From assembly GCA_013054445.1 (NCBI GenBank), contig JAAMPI010000484.1, forward strand, positions 1 through 35,735: DNA of 35,735 nucleotides, given 5' to 3'. The first letter of the stretch is position 1; the number at the start of each line of letters is the position of its first letter. The DNA is from Cudoniella acicularis. Taxonomy: Eukaryota > Ascomycota > Leotiomycetes > Helotiales > Helotiaceae. The notes beneath the pieces were generated by a model. It saw nothing but the letters and a program-made list of their open reading frames with translations. It made no database searches and was not told where the DNA came from. Position numbers and translations under genes: made by a program. Below, piece by piece: positions 1-10,400 of this stretch.

Positions 1-372
1 TGTTGGCCTTCGACGCCGGGTTTGGAGGCCTGTTGGGAAGGGGTATTAGTTGGGCGTTGATGGGGAGGTGCAAGGAGGGGGTTTTGAGAGGATGGGGAAA
101 GGGAAAGTTGAAGTGTTGAGAGTGGAGTTGAGATTAATATCGGGGATTGTGAAAGGCGGAGTGGCGGGGTAGGATTTTGATGCTTAGGTCGAGGGGATAG
201 GATTGAGAGCACATACAGAGTTTCCAGCACCAAACTTCTTCTCAGTTCCGATAACGGCTCCGCTGCGCTGAGCAGCATTCAGAGCTGACTTTCCGCGCAC
301 GACAGTCTCGCGAGATGCGCCGCCGCCGCGGGTCTTGCTTCCAATCTTGGTGACAGTATCCCAGTCGTCCAT
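1..372 (-). CDS. MBF1: Multiprotein bridging factor 1 (MBF1), 5' part, cut by the window edge
   Basis: Transcriptional coactivator that bridges TBP and bZIP-type activators; nuclear and cytoplasmic, also known for roles at the ribosome. Exon 1 is 372..217, starting at the ATG in [13 protein letters not shown], a hallmark opening of fungal MBF1. It continues through [19 protein letters not shown] and [27 protein letters not shown] donor starts at 216 and a CAACAG acceptor ends at 30. Exon 2 (29..1) then reads ASKPGVEGQ in phase 0, again as in the family. The MBF1 N-terminal domain is here. The C-terminal Cro/C1-type helix-turn-helix lies beyond base 1. The intron of about 187 bases is longer than most others in the window. 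Identity is secure; only completeness is unknown. Confidence 0.95.
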
Positions 373-931
373 GGTGTATATGCTGATTGATGGCTACTAT
401 TTGTGGTGTTCTTGTGTAATGCGGAAGGGAAGGAGCGAAATATGTTTGTGTTTCTGTGCGAGAGACGAGTTGTTTGTCAGTGTTGATGTTGATGTTGATG
501 GGATGAAAGAGATGGTGTTGAGAGCGACGGTGACGGAATTTAAAGGTAAGGCTGTGCTGTGCGCTTTAGTGGGGTGGCTGTACCGATTACACATTCGCCT
601 TCGCCTTCGCCTTCGTGCTTGCCGGGTGAATCACGCGCTAGGCCACTTTCGGAGTGATACCCTTGTTGATTCACGGACGCTTAGACCGTCTCTTCACCTC
701 ATCTTCTTTCTCTTTATGAAACTCTACTGGTGGGAGATATCGGGTCACTTTGTTTGTTTCTATCTGAATTCGACTCTGCTTCGTTATTCACGCGTTGGTT
801 CCTACATGAATCACGACGGCATCTGATTTATGTTGTGGTTTTGCTCTAATTAGACGTCATGATGCAACGACCTTGACATACGTTTGAACGATTCTCTTTC
901 TGCGTGTTCTCAGATTACACAACGCCACGAG
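373..931. other. Intergenic: divergent upstream region between MBF1 and the DUF1365 gene
   Basis: No convincing gene. It should hold the promoter and 5' leader of MBF1 (minus) and the upstream region of the DUF1365 gene (plus). Two short hexamer tandems are visible: a GTTGAT run of about three units near 482-499 and a CGCCTT run of about three units near 595-613. Open frames on both strands here have no family resemblance and look like chance. Confidence 0.6.
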
Positions 932-2798
932 ATGGCAATATCTATGGCTTCCTTGGCGGCATTCGCTCCTCTCACTTTGCTTGTTCAGTTCGGTACTCGA
1001 TCGGACATCACTCTCCTCTGCTTGTTCGCCATCTACAGAAAGCAAGCTTTCCTGCTGGGCCTTATCGAGAAGCACGTTGATTTCGTCTTCGTGGGAAATG
1101 TCTTCAGAGCACTTGCTACGCTCTTTGCTCTGCTCCAAATTGCTCGATTCGCTGTCAGTCTCCAAGTTTCTCCTCCTGTTAGCAATGATTTCCCAGCGAA
1201 ACCAATGCTCTTCCCTTGCCGGACAAGTCACATCAGGTTGATTCCAACAAAACACTCGTTCGATTACTCTTACCTCTGGGCTGGGATCCCAATTGGCTGG
1301 ACTGGCTCATCTGGTGGAATGTTGTCTTCAGATATTGTGGATTTGCCCTGGTACAAGAGATGGTTTACGTTGATGCCGAGAGCTGGCTGGTGGCATGTTA
1401 ACGGTGATTACTATTTGGGAAGAGGTCACGTGGAGGGAGGAATGCAGGGGAAGCTTTGGCAGTACTTTGAGCAGCAGGTAAGTTCCTTGCAAAAACACTT
1501 CTTCATTTATTAACATACAATAGGGCATCGATCGAAATGAATACCCCTATGCATATGTTTTTACGGCTGCCCGCTTCTTCGACTATCATTCCAACCCTGT
1601 CTCCGTCTGGAATCTCTATTCGCCTTCCAAAGAACTTTCAGCCATTCTTCTAGAAGTCAACAACACTTTCGAAGAGCGACACATGTACTTCATGAAACCT
1701 AGCTCTACTCCACTCTTAGATGATCTCACCATTAAACCTCCCAGATTTTCCGGTAAATTCAAAAAAGAGCTTTATGTGTCCACGTTCAACTCGCGTTCAG
1801 GCAGCTACTCGGTTTCTACGTCCGATGCACTCTTCCCACACCTCACTACAGCCTCTCAATTGCCGATCAATACAACCATCGGGCTCTCGTCCTCAACCGG
1901 GCATCCGAAACTCATCGCTCGCATTTTCTCAGTCGGACCAGCCGTTGATCCTTCAACTATGTCCTTCATCGACAAGGTTGCTTTTCTGTGGAAATGGTGG
2001 TGGGTGGGGTTTCTGACCATCCCACGAACCCTCATGCAAGCTTGGACGCTTTTCTTCGAGAAAAAAGTCAAATGGGCTTTCCGACCTGAACCACGGAAAG
2101 ACACGATGCCACGACCTGCTACGGACAATCAGATCTTTATCGAGGGTCTTTTTCGACGGTACTTACGATACATTGTCTCGAATGCTACTGAAGCGTTGAA
2201 AATAAGATACACAACAGCTGGCATCCATCCCGTGGAAACAGAGATCATGACATCGTCAACCTGTACTTCGTCGACAAAGGAAATGGAAGTCCGCATCCTG
2301 ACCGCGCTTTTCTACTCAAGATTTTTGTACTATACCTCTCCATCGCAAGCCCTGCTGGGAGAAAGTCAAAAAGGGAATCAAACCCTGTCACTCTCGGATC
2401 TCAATCTCGTTTCTGCCATTTCGTCCGCATCCACAAGCATCACTCCCCTCAACGAAGCGATCTCAACATGGCAATCCCTGGCCTTCACCGTTCTGTCCAC
2501 CATCTCCATCCCAGTACCAGCGATCGAAAATTGCGAAACGGAAACCCGTCCTCATTCTCCCAAAGCCGTCCCCTCCGCACCACTATTCACGCCGACCAAT
2601 GAAGCAGAAATCAAGATCCAAAGCTTCCTCAGATCAGAGATGTGCACGAGTGCAGAGAGGAAGGAGTACCTTTCTCAAGCAGCGCGCTTATTTCTCACTC
2701 ATCATATTGCATTTGGAAGTGAAGATCTTCTTGATCTTAGCTTCTTTCTCTGGAAGGCGAGCATTAGTTGGGGTATTTGTAGGAGAGTTTTTGTTTGA
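932..2798 (+). CDS. DUF1365 domain protein (two exons, about 606 residues)
   Basis: Exons are 932..1477 and 1524..2798. The 46-base intron (GTAAGT ... ACAATAG) joins EQQ to GIDRNEYPYAYVF in phase 0. DUF1365 features run in order: KPMLFPCRTSHIRL and HSFDYSYLWAGIPIGW (about residues 90-125), then GRGHVEGGMQGKLW, ARFFDYHSNPVSVWNLY and EVNNTFEERHMYFM, the most diagnostic stretch. The first about 75 residues carry hydrophobic segments (ASLAAFAPLTLLVQF, ITLLCLFAIY), so the N-terminus may be membrane-associated. The first ATG in frame is at 932 and another follows at 944; an upstream non-ATG extension is not supported. Bacterial relatives often sit beside cyclopropane-fatty-acid synthase genes, which suggests lipid work, but the function is not established. 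A long antisense open frame (1255-857) is treated as a shadow. Confidence 0.85.
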
Positions 2799-3707
2799 GG
2801 GATGGGAGGAATCCATTGGTTGGTTGGTTAGGCGGGTAGATGAGTGGATAAAGGAAGAAGATGGGAGGGGAGTTGGAGTGAGAGTTGCAGTGAGAGTTGC
2901 AGTAGTGTGGTATTATACAAGATAGCAATAGATGTCGCAACTTGCTATAGTATTTGTGACATGCTAGACTTGCTATAGACAATAAACAATAATAGATCTA
3001 GAGAAGATAATATATTTCGATATGAAAATCGATCTGAGTCCTTATTTTAGTATAGATGATAAGCGTGGGTATAGAGAGGACTCTTATATATAACATAGTA
3101 TATTCTAGTTATTAGAGTCTTTTCTGAAAGTTTAATTACTATTTTAGTATTTTCTATTGCCGACTCACTATGGCCTGATGCTGCTTTAATCCTTAGAGAT
3201 CTAGTTGCTAAAGCGGCGCGACTCTAAGCAGCGGTCAGCCTAAGTGGCGCCCTGGCTGCCGGTTTCAACTCCCCGGAGCCGATTTTAGATCCATGAAGGC
3301 AAGCCACCCGTGACAAACGCCTCATTCTCACTTGATTGACCTATTCTATATCAATACGTAGCCTGCATCTGGCTACAGCCTCGGTTTTCATCGAATCTGA
3401 ATAGACACGGGAAAGGCACCACTTATGCCTAAAACTCTGACCGCCTCTTTGAACGCCTCAGCTTCTGGGCTAATTGGTTGATAATTAGGTCGAACACGAG
3501 GTAAACCATAGGGTGGATCGCTAGGCTGACTCTACTGTACTTCAGTATCGAAACTCTACAACCGCTCACTACTCTTACTGTTGCAATGCGGTTACATTTC
3601 AACCCTTTTCTGAGTCTTGAACCCGAATGCAAGGACAATCCGATAATTTTTTTTCATCATCACTACATCACTCGCCACATATTGAACAGTTTTGAAGCTG
3701 CTGTCGT
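2799..3707. other. Intergenic with an AT-rich, RIP-like relic (about 2925-3240)
   Basis: After the DUF1365 stop, a short tandem of GAGTTGCAGT units lies near 2880-2901. From about 2925 to 3240 the sequence becomes TpA-rich (many TATA, CTAG and TTAG words), like the larger TE relics later in the window. From about 3250 to 3707 composition is ordinary, and this part is the likely promoter of the HeLo/ankyrin gene at 3708. No protein-coding relic was recognised. Confidence 0.5.
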
Positions 3708-5978
3708 ATGGAAGGGCTCAGCGCAGGTGCCAGCGTGATCGCTGTCATCTCTCTCGCTTTCCAGCTTGCGGATTGCGTGAAAGAACTTCATGAGTTCTGG
3801 GCATCAGTCAGAGAAGCTCCAAGCGATCTTCAACCTATCGTAGACGACTTGAAATTACTCTCAACAGTTCTGTCTGAAATGGCAGCGCAAAGTTCTCGTA
3901 ACCACTCAAATTCTACGATGGATGACGTGCTCAAAGTCTGTAAGTGTTTGGGGCATTTGAGTACTATACTAACCTTAGTGAATAACATTTGAATTGCTGA
4001 CAATTTATATTAGGCATGAGGCAAATCGAAGAACTTCAGGCAATCACAAATGAACTTGAAAAAGGGTTCACATCTGCGAGAATGCGGACGCGCATATGGA
4101 GCGCGATCAAGGCTAAATTTAAGGAGGAGAAGATTGAAAAATTTAGATTGGCGTTAATCAATTTCAAAACCACTTTACTACTAGCACATCAAGCAGCATT
4201 TCAGTGAGTCATTGTCTTCACCGGATTTGCCAGTTCTTCCAATTATAGACTAACTTGATATCAGTCAATCAACAAACGAAAGTTTCGATAATCAGCAGCA
4301 AGCTATCCTTTCTATGACTCAGCTAATGGGCAGGATGGAATTAGAGCGATGTTCACAAACCGTGACAGTTCCAATTGACTCTGGAACCGCTGGTCTAGCT
4401 GCAGTGTTAGAACGTGAAATCAACCGCATGATTTCAAAGGAGGAAAACCCAATCATCCGGTCTGGATTCCAAATGGCGATGTCTACAGCAATCCAGAAGC
4501 TTTTGTCAGAAAATCAGGCAGAAAATATCCATAATAACCCAGCTACGAAGAACGTTGGATTTAGCGGCCGGTTCACATCGCAGGTCTCTAAATTGGGGTT
4601 GTCTGGAAAGAAACGACGGCGACATAAGATTTTATCCCATCAATCAGATACAGAGATAAACATTATCTTGGGGACAATCCATTTTTCCTCGCAGACTTTC
4701 CAGATATTGTCTGAGGAAGAAGAGACTTACCCGGATAGCGATATCCGGCAAGAAACTGAAATAGCGTTCAGGTTTCATCCTGCACCTTGGATTGTTACCC
4801 TTGGGTTTGTGTATGGGTTGAGCAGCTATGCATTTCGATCGGATCAGACCTGGAAGCATGTCGTCAAGACTTTTCGACCCGTTACTGATGACTCTCTGAT
4901 CTTCGGGTTCTGCAAAGCAGAAAACATTGATGGCGTAAAACACTTGCTATCAGAAAGGATTGCTACACCTTGGGATACCAATTCCACGGGATGGACACCT
5001 TTACATGTAAGTAGACTAAGCGTTGTCTTGGACTCTGAATGTACCTTTCTTTGATTGAGAGTTTTAACTGTTAAAGATTGCTGCACAATCCGTCAACCCA
5101 GAACTTTGCAAACTTCTGCTAAATGCTGGCGCCCACCGTTCAGCTCGCCCATACAAATACACCTAGTAAGTATTCAGTAACCAAATTGATATATATGTGC
5201 ATAAATATTTAACGTAACCTGTAGTTCCTGTCTGTCACTAGCAAGTGAGAAGGACTCGAATTACTCGACCGTAAAGACGATAGATACGCTCCGTCTTTTT
5301 CTAGATGAAGCAGACGACCTTCACGATATTTTTGGCGACGGATGGACAACCTTGTCGAGCCTAATAGAAGTAGAACTAGATGGCACTCAAACTTTCGACG
5401 AGCATAAATCACCTTTTGCATGGATGATTAAGATTTTACAATCGAACATACAAGCGATTATCGACCTACCGCACGAAGGAAGCATGTTCTCGTTACTTGA
5501 TTCTATCATCATTTCTGGTAACCTCGAGCTGTTTCAATTCATTCTGAACACTTTCAGTAGTTTGGTAGATTGCAGACTTGGAGAAGAGCATAATACTCTG
5601 TTGGTAGAATGTCTTCATTGCAGGCAATACGCTATGGCTCGCTTCCTTATTCAGAGAGGGGCAAATCTTCACGCAGAAGGCTGCCACTACGAATCTTCGG
5701 AGTCGGTATGGACTTGTCCAACCAGTTATGCACTCGTCTCTTCTGCGTCGTTCTTTGAATGGCGAGAATTACTAAAGGTGCAAGGTGTGGATTTAGAAGA
5801 GTTTATTACAACCGCAATCAGCCAAACTTCTTTGAGGGTGGAGGGATGGCAAAAGGATACACTGCAGAAGCTGTTCGACCTAGACTTTGAACCGACTCCT
5901 CAACCAGCCCTACATAAATGCCCCAACTTCCATTCGCTAGATACTTGGTCTGATGCGGTCGTGGAGCTATCCTGGTAG
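3708..5978 (+). CDS. HeLo-like N-terminal domain / ankyrin-repeat protein, as terminated by TAG at 5976
   Basis: Five exons: 3708..3939, 4014..4203, 4265..5006, 5077..5165 and 5225..5978. All junctions are GT-AG and phase-consistent, giving 668 residues. The N-terminus MEGLSAGASVIAVISLAFQ followed by LADCVKELHEFWASVREAP is the fungal N-terminal (HeLo-like) domain found on many NLR/STAND-type proteins involved in heterokaryon incompatibility and regulated cell death; its first helix is hydrophobic. Residues of about 75-140 are helical and charged. One clear ankyrin unit spans the 5006/5077 junction (GWTPLHIAAQ, PELCKLLLNAGA). Weaker ankyrin-like repeats follow (LLDSIIISGNLELFQFIL, NTLLVECLHCRQYAMARFLI, QRGANLH). 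No NACHT or NB-ARC P-loop is visible. The frame stays open beyond the TAG to 6380, so this may be a truncated product. Function as a self/non-self or stress sensor is inference. Confidence 0.75.
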
Positions 5979-6380
5979 CAACTTCTTGATCGCATTATAG
6001 AGGGGGAAGATCTAACTGGAGTCTTCGAAGGTTATCCAAAATCGGAAAATCCGGGACAAGCACCAGCACAGGCGAATATGGAAAAAAGCCAAGATTCAAA
6101 CCAGGAAGGTAATAGCGGCTCCCAATTCATGTCCCGCACCAATCCTCTCATCTTAGAAATTGATCTAATGAATATAGATACTGCGTCGGAAGGCTCAGTT
6201 GACAATGAAGCCGCTCAGTGGATTTGCCGTCATTGTTGGGAGGGAACGAGATCTGATGATGATGACTACGAGATCGACTCATCGGGAAGCTATGAACATT
6301 CAACTGATGAGGAAATGTGTGATAGGGAAGTGTCTAATCAGCAAGATTCACCATTCCTCTCAGGGTGGCCATTAGTTTAA
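5979..6380 (+). pseudogene. In-frame continuation of the HeLo/ankyrin gene behind the TAG
   Basis: Directly after the TAG at 5976-5978 the same frame runs for 133 codons to TAA at 6378-6380. It looks like genuine protein: a short helical start (QLLDRIIEGEDLTGVFEGY), then a Ser/Asp/Glu-rich acidic tail (EGTRSDDDDYEID) with a CRHC pair. No intron can remove the TAG: the nearby acceptor at 5998-6000 has no upstream GT donor in the right phase at a plausible distance. The simplest reading is a CAG-to-TAG nonsense change; stop readthrough is the alternative. Confidence 0.6.
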
Positions 6381-7493
6381 ACTAGTTTAAAAACTATAGT
6401 TTTAAGTGCCTTTATTACTTGTCTAGTTTTAGAAAAGAAGTAAACTAGTTCGTTTAGGGGTTTTCGTAAAATAAACTAGTTTATATAGTCTAAAACTATA
6501 GTTTAATATATATAGATAAAGTCTTTCTAGAATAGATAAGAAAAATAAGGTTATTAACTAAAATTTCTAGATTAGCATAAGAAGGTAGTATAGTAGACTT
6601 TTATTAAGCGAACCTTAAATCATTAGTAGTCTAAATCGATCCCTTACGAAAGCACTCGTTAAGCTTTCCTTAAGGATTTTATCTAACACACGGCCTCGAG
6701 GGGCCAGTAATTGTATCAGCAATTATATAGTGGTTCTATTCTAGAGTAGGTTAAGTAAGGAAGAGATAATAGGGGGGATAAGAACAGAATTGAGGCTCTA
6801 CTACGTATCTACGAAAGTCTACCTTCTATCTTCTATCTTCTATCTTCTACTCTCCCCCCCTTCTCCTGCTTGTTGCCTCTAACGCTATTCCCAAGTCCCT
6901 TCCAATATGCCCGCCCTGCTTCCCACCACCTCCCCCGCTCCTTTTTGGTTCTAGGTCTCTGGCTCCTAGGTATTAGGCCTACCTCCTCTGCGTGGGTACG
7001 TTTGTGTGTATAAGAGAGAGGGAGGGAGAGAGAAGGAAAGAAGTGAAAAAAACCCTAAGGTAAAAAAAGAGAAGAACGTAAGATCTTACAGGTGTCTTAA
7101 AGCTAAGAGGCTATGCGATCAAACGATTAGCTAAATCCTAGGTAGGATAACCAAGTGAGACTTATTCCCCTGAATAACGTTAACATATCCCGGATTTTAA
7201 TTTCCAAAGTGCTAAAATAGCCCGAACGACAGATTCCTATAGCGCTCTCACACGCTGTAAGTACACTGTAGCCTTCAGCGTACTATTAAGTCCTGGAGGA
7301 TTTCTTGAAGAGTGTTTTGATAGGGATTTGTCTATGTCAAGCAGTGTGCCAGCGGTGAGCATATATTATTCAGTATGATAAAAGCGACGGATTTAGGATA
7401 AGAAGTGGGTGCTCGAGGTGAGGCCTTTAATAGACCCCGCACCGGCTTTGAGCGCTAATAATTGCTTTTCTTCGCAGTCTATATCTTTACGAG
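6381..7493. other. Intergenic AT-rich relic (about 6366-7200) and 3' flank of the PKS
   Basis: From 6366 to about 6660 the sequence is strongly TpA-biased with repeated ACTAGTTT and AAACTATAGTTT words that form short palindromes. It resembles a RIP-mutated repeat. Pyrimidine-rich and purine-rich stretches follow at 6820-6900 and 7010-7040. From about 7200 to 7493 composition normalises; this is the likely 3' flank of the PKS, which ends at 7494. No coding relic recognised. Confidence 0.5.
6823..6850. repeat. Heptamer microsatellite (CTTCTAT, about four units)
   Basis: Three perfect CTTCTAT units followed by a fourth that ends in C. It leads directly into a pyrimidine tract with seven C. Simple repeat with no assigned role. 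Confidence 0.85.
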
Positions 7494-10400
7494 CTAATCA
7501 GCTTCTCCACTTCCATCTTCTTTCTCTCGAATCACCTGGCAAAACGGGCTGCGGCTCGCTACCATCATCCCCATTTCGGTGAACGTTGCGCCGCTCAAGA
7601 GGTCAAAGATAGCAACATCAACACTAAACTCTTTCGCAAACCAATTCCGTAACTCGAGCGCGACCAAGGAGTCAACACCATGCAGACGAAGCGGGTCAGA
7701 GACGTCCATCTGCTCTTCCGAAATAGAAAAGGCACGAGAAAGCTTACGCAGCAGCATTGTAGCCACGAGCATTGCCGCCACCGCCAACGATTCCGCCGAG
7801 GATAACTGAGTGGGAAGAGACACAGATGTAGATGCAGACGCCGCTCCGGCATCCATATCAGAATCCATATTATTAACCGTCGCAGGGATCTGGTAGAGAT
7901 GGCTGAGTAGAGGCTGGCGCATCCACCATGGCTCCTCAATGCCCCGAGAACGTAGATTCGCTGGGATGTCGACGCCGATGATAGTCTGGCTGGTGGTATG
8001 TACAGGAGCAACAGTGGCATTAATATTGTCGATGTTTTTGGCGCAATAATGGTCGAGAAGAGCAAAGAGTTCCTCAGGAGAGACTTGGACGAAGTAGCCT
8101 TTAGTTGGGCCAATCCATCGCTGGAGAAACTCCTCATTCTCAGCCAGGAATCCATCCCCCTTCATGATACCCAGATCAATAGCGATGGCTGGTTGGCCGT
8201 GAGCGATACGGAAACGGGCGAGGGCATCGAGATAGGAATTTCCAGCCGCGTAATTAGCTTGACCGGCGGAACCAAGCACTCCACTGATGGAAGAGAGCAG
8301 AACGAAGAAGTCGAGGCCGGTTTGAGGGAGCTGGGAATGCAGGTTCCATGTTCCTTGTACCTTAGGGGCAATGGCGGCCTGCCAGCTTTCGAAGGGCATG
8401 TTGGCGAATATCTTGTCCTGTTATAGAGTGTAGTAAGTCAGCACAGTAACATAGAGTAAAAAGGCTGTGGACAGGATAAACTATTCACCTTTAGCACCAT
8501 GGCGGCCTGTATGCATCCTCTCATTGGTGGCATCGTTTTGGCGCTCTGGTTCAACACAGAAGCTAGTGCCTTTGCATCCGTAACGTCGCAAGCTGGTGCC
8601 CAAACGTCAACACCTTCGCCTCTCAACTCGTCCATAAGTTGGATAACGGCTTCTCTGATGACCCCAGACCGCGATAGCAAAAGAAGATGACGTGCTCCTC
8701 GGCGAGCCATCCATCTCGCAATGCCCCGGCCAATTCCACCCAGCACCACCACATATCACATATGTGGCGTCAGCAGATAAACTACATGGCCGACTAGTAA
8801 TGGCAGTCTCGGGGACTGTTAGTGTGAAGCCATGTCTAACAGGATGGGAACACATCACTTACCGTCACTGGATCCTCCCGCTTTATCTCGATAACTATCT
8901 TGCCTATATTCTTACCCCCCTGAATAAAGCGAAACGCCTCTTCAACATCTGACAATGTATAGCAATTCACGGGTCGCGCCGAATGGAACTTCCCTTCTAA
9001 GTAAAGGGGCACCCAACTTTGAAGCGCCTTCTGAATGAGCGATGTGCGATCAACAGCCATGGCTCCAATATCGATGACACTGAACGACACATTCTCGGCG
9101 AACGGGAACATGGGTAGTTTCTTGCGGGCCTGAATATCCTTCTTCCCCATCTCAATAAAGCGGCCATAAGGCGCGACGAGTTCCCAGGACGCAACCAGAC
9201 CCTCGCCAGCTAAAGAGTTAAGCACCACGTCGACGCCACGTCCACGTGTCATCCTTTTGATTCCCTGAGCAAAGGAGGTGTCGCGGCTGTAGAAAATGTG
9301 GTCTTCAGGGATATGATACAGATTCATGATGAAGTCTCGTTTCTCCTCAGAACCAACGGTAGCATAAACCTCAGCACCGTGATATTGAGCAACCTGGATG
9401 GAGGCTTGACCTGTGCCTCCCGCGCCAAAGTGGATGAGAATCGACTCGCCAGGCTGGATGCGTGCAACTTCATGGAGCGCATGCCACGCCGTTGTAAAAT
9501 TGGCCGGGAGCGCCCCAGCTTCGGAAAAGGGGATGTCCTTGGGGATCACAATGGCACAATTAGCAGGAATACGTGCAAAAGTCCGGAAAGTATCGAGAGC
9601 GCAGGCAAGAACATGATCTCCTGGTTGAAAAGTCAGGACACCATCGCTTCTTCCCACACGCGTCACGATTCCAGCACATTCAACACCCATCACGCTCGTA
9701 TTGATGCGGCCAAGGGCAGTCAGGAGGTCCCTGAAGTTGACCCCGACTGCTCTCACCTCGATTTCAATCTCTTCCCCGCCTAATGGGAGGTAGTATTCCT
9801 CGTCTCGGACGAATTTCAAAGTGTCGAGGAGGCCCGGATACCCAACTGTTAATGTGAGTGCCTGCTCGTTGCCAAAGGGCTGGACTTTTGCTGGATTCGG
9901 CGATAAGGACACGATGTCGTCTAGGTATTTTGCTTCCACGGCCCGAGGTATATGAAGCATGCCACTCTGTTCTCGATACTCGGGATCGTAGCTCCACTTA
10001 CCCTCACCGTGTTCTTCATCTTTTGCCATAAGGCTGGAAAGCAGACTGAAAATGTTATCGATTTGGGTTTCAGAGCAAGGACAACGTTCTTCTTCACGTA
10101 GCTCTAGTGCCAGTACCATGAACTTCAGTTGGCTGTTCTCTGCCCGGAGCACTCGGGCCAAACCGTCGATTATCCCGTAGTCAGGCTGCGATGGTACAGC
10201 CCCTCCCCCGCGAGTCAGCCATAATACCCTCTGAGCAGAAGACAGGCTGGCTTTGAGGGCTTCGAATACTGGGGCTTGGAGGCTCCTCAGTAAGGACTTT
10301 TCAAGCTCTGGTAGGAAGACATAACAGGCGTTGTCGCTGCGATTATGAGTAAGGTTCGGTAGATCGAGAAGCGAGACGATGGTACATTCCACGCCTTTGT

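Noticed and set aside
335..826. 163-codon plus-strand frame overlapping the MBF1 5' end
   Set aside because: Composition follows the antisense of MBF1 exon 1 and simple repeats; no domain resemblance.
857..1255. 132-codon antisense frame over DUF1365 exon 1
   Set aside because: No family features; overlaps the recognised gene.
3225..3290. tRNA-like sequence (GGTTTCAACTCCCC, like a B box)
   Set aside because: No matching A box, acceptor stem or cloverleaf could be drawn; it lies at the edge of an AT-rich relic.
5945..6000. Intron that would remove the TAG at 5976
   Set aside because: The acceptor at 5998-6000 is good, but no upstream GT keeps the frame at a plausible intron length; the closest pairings are 26-53 bases and out of phase.
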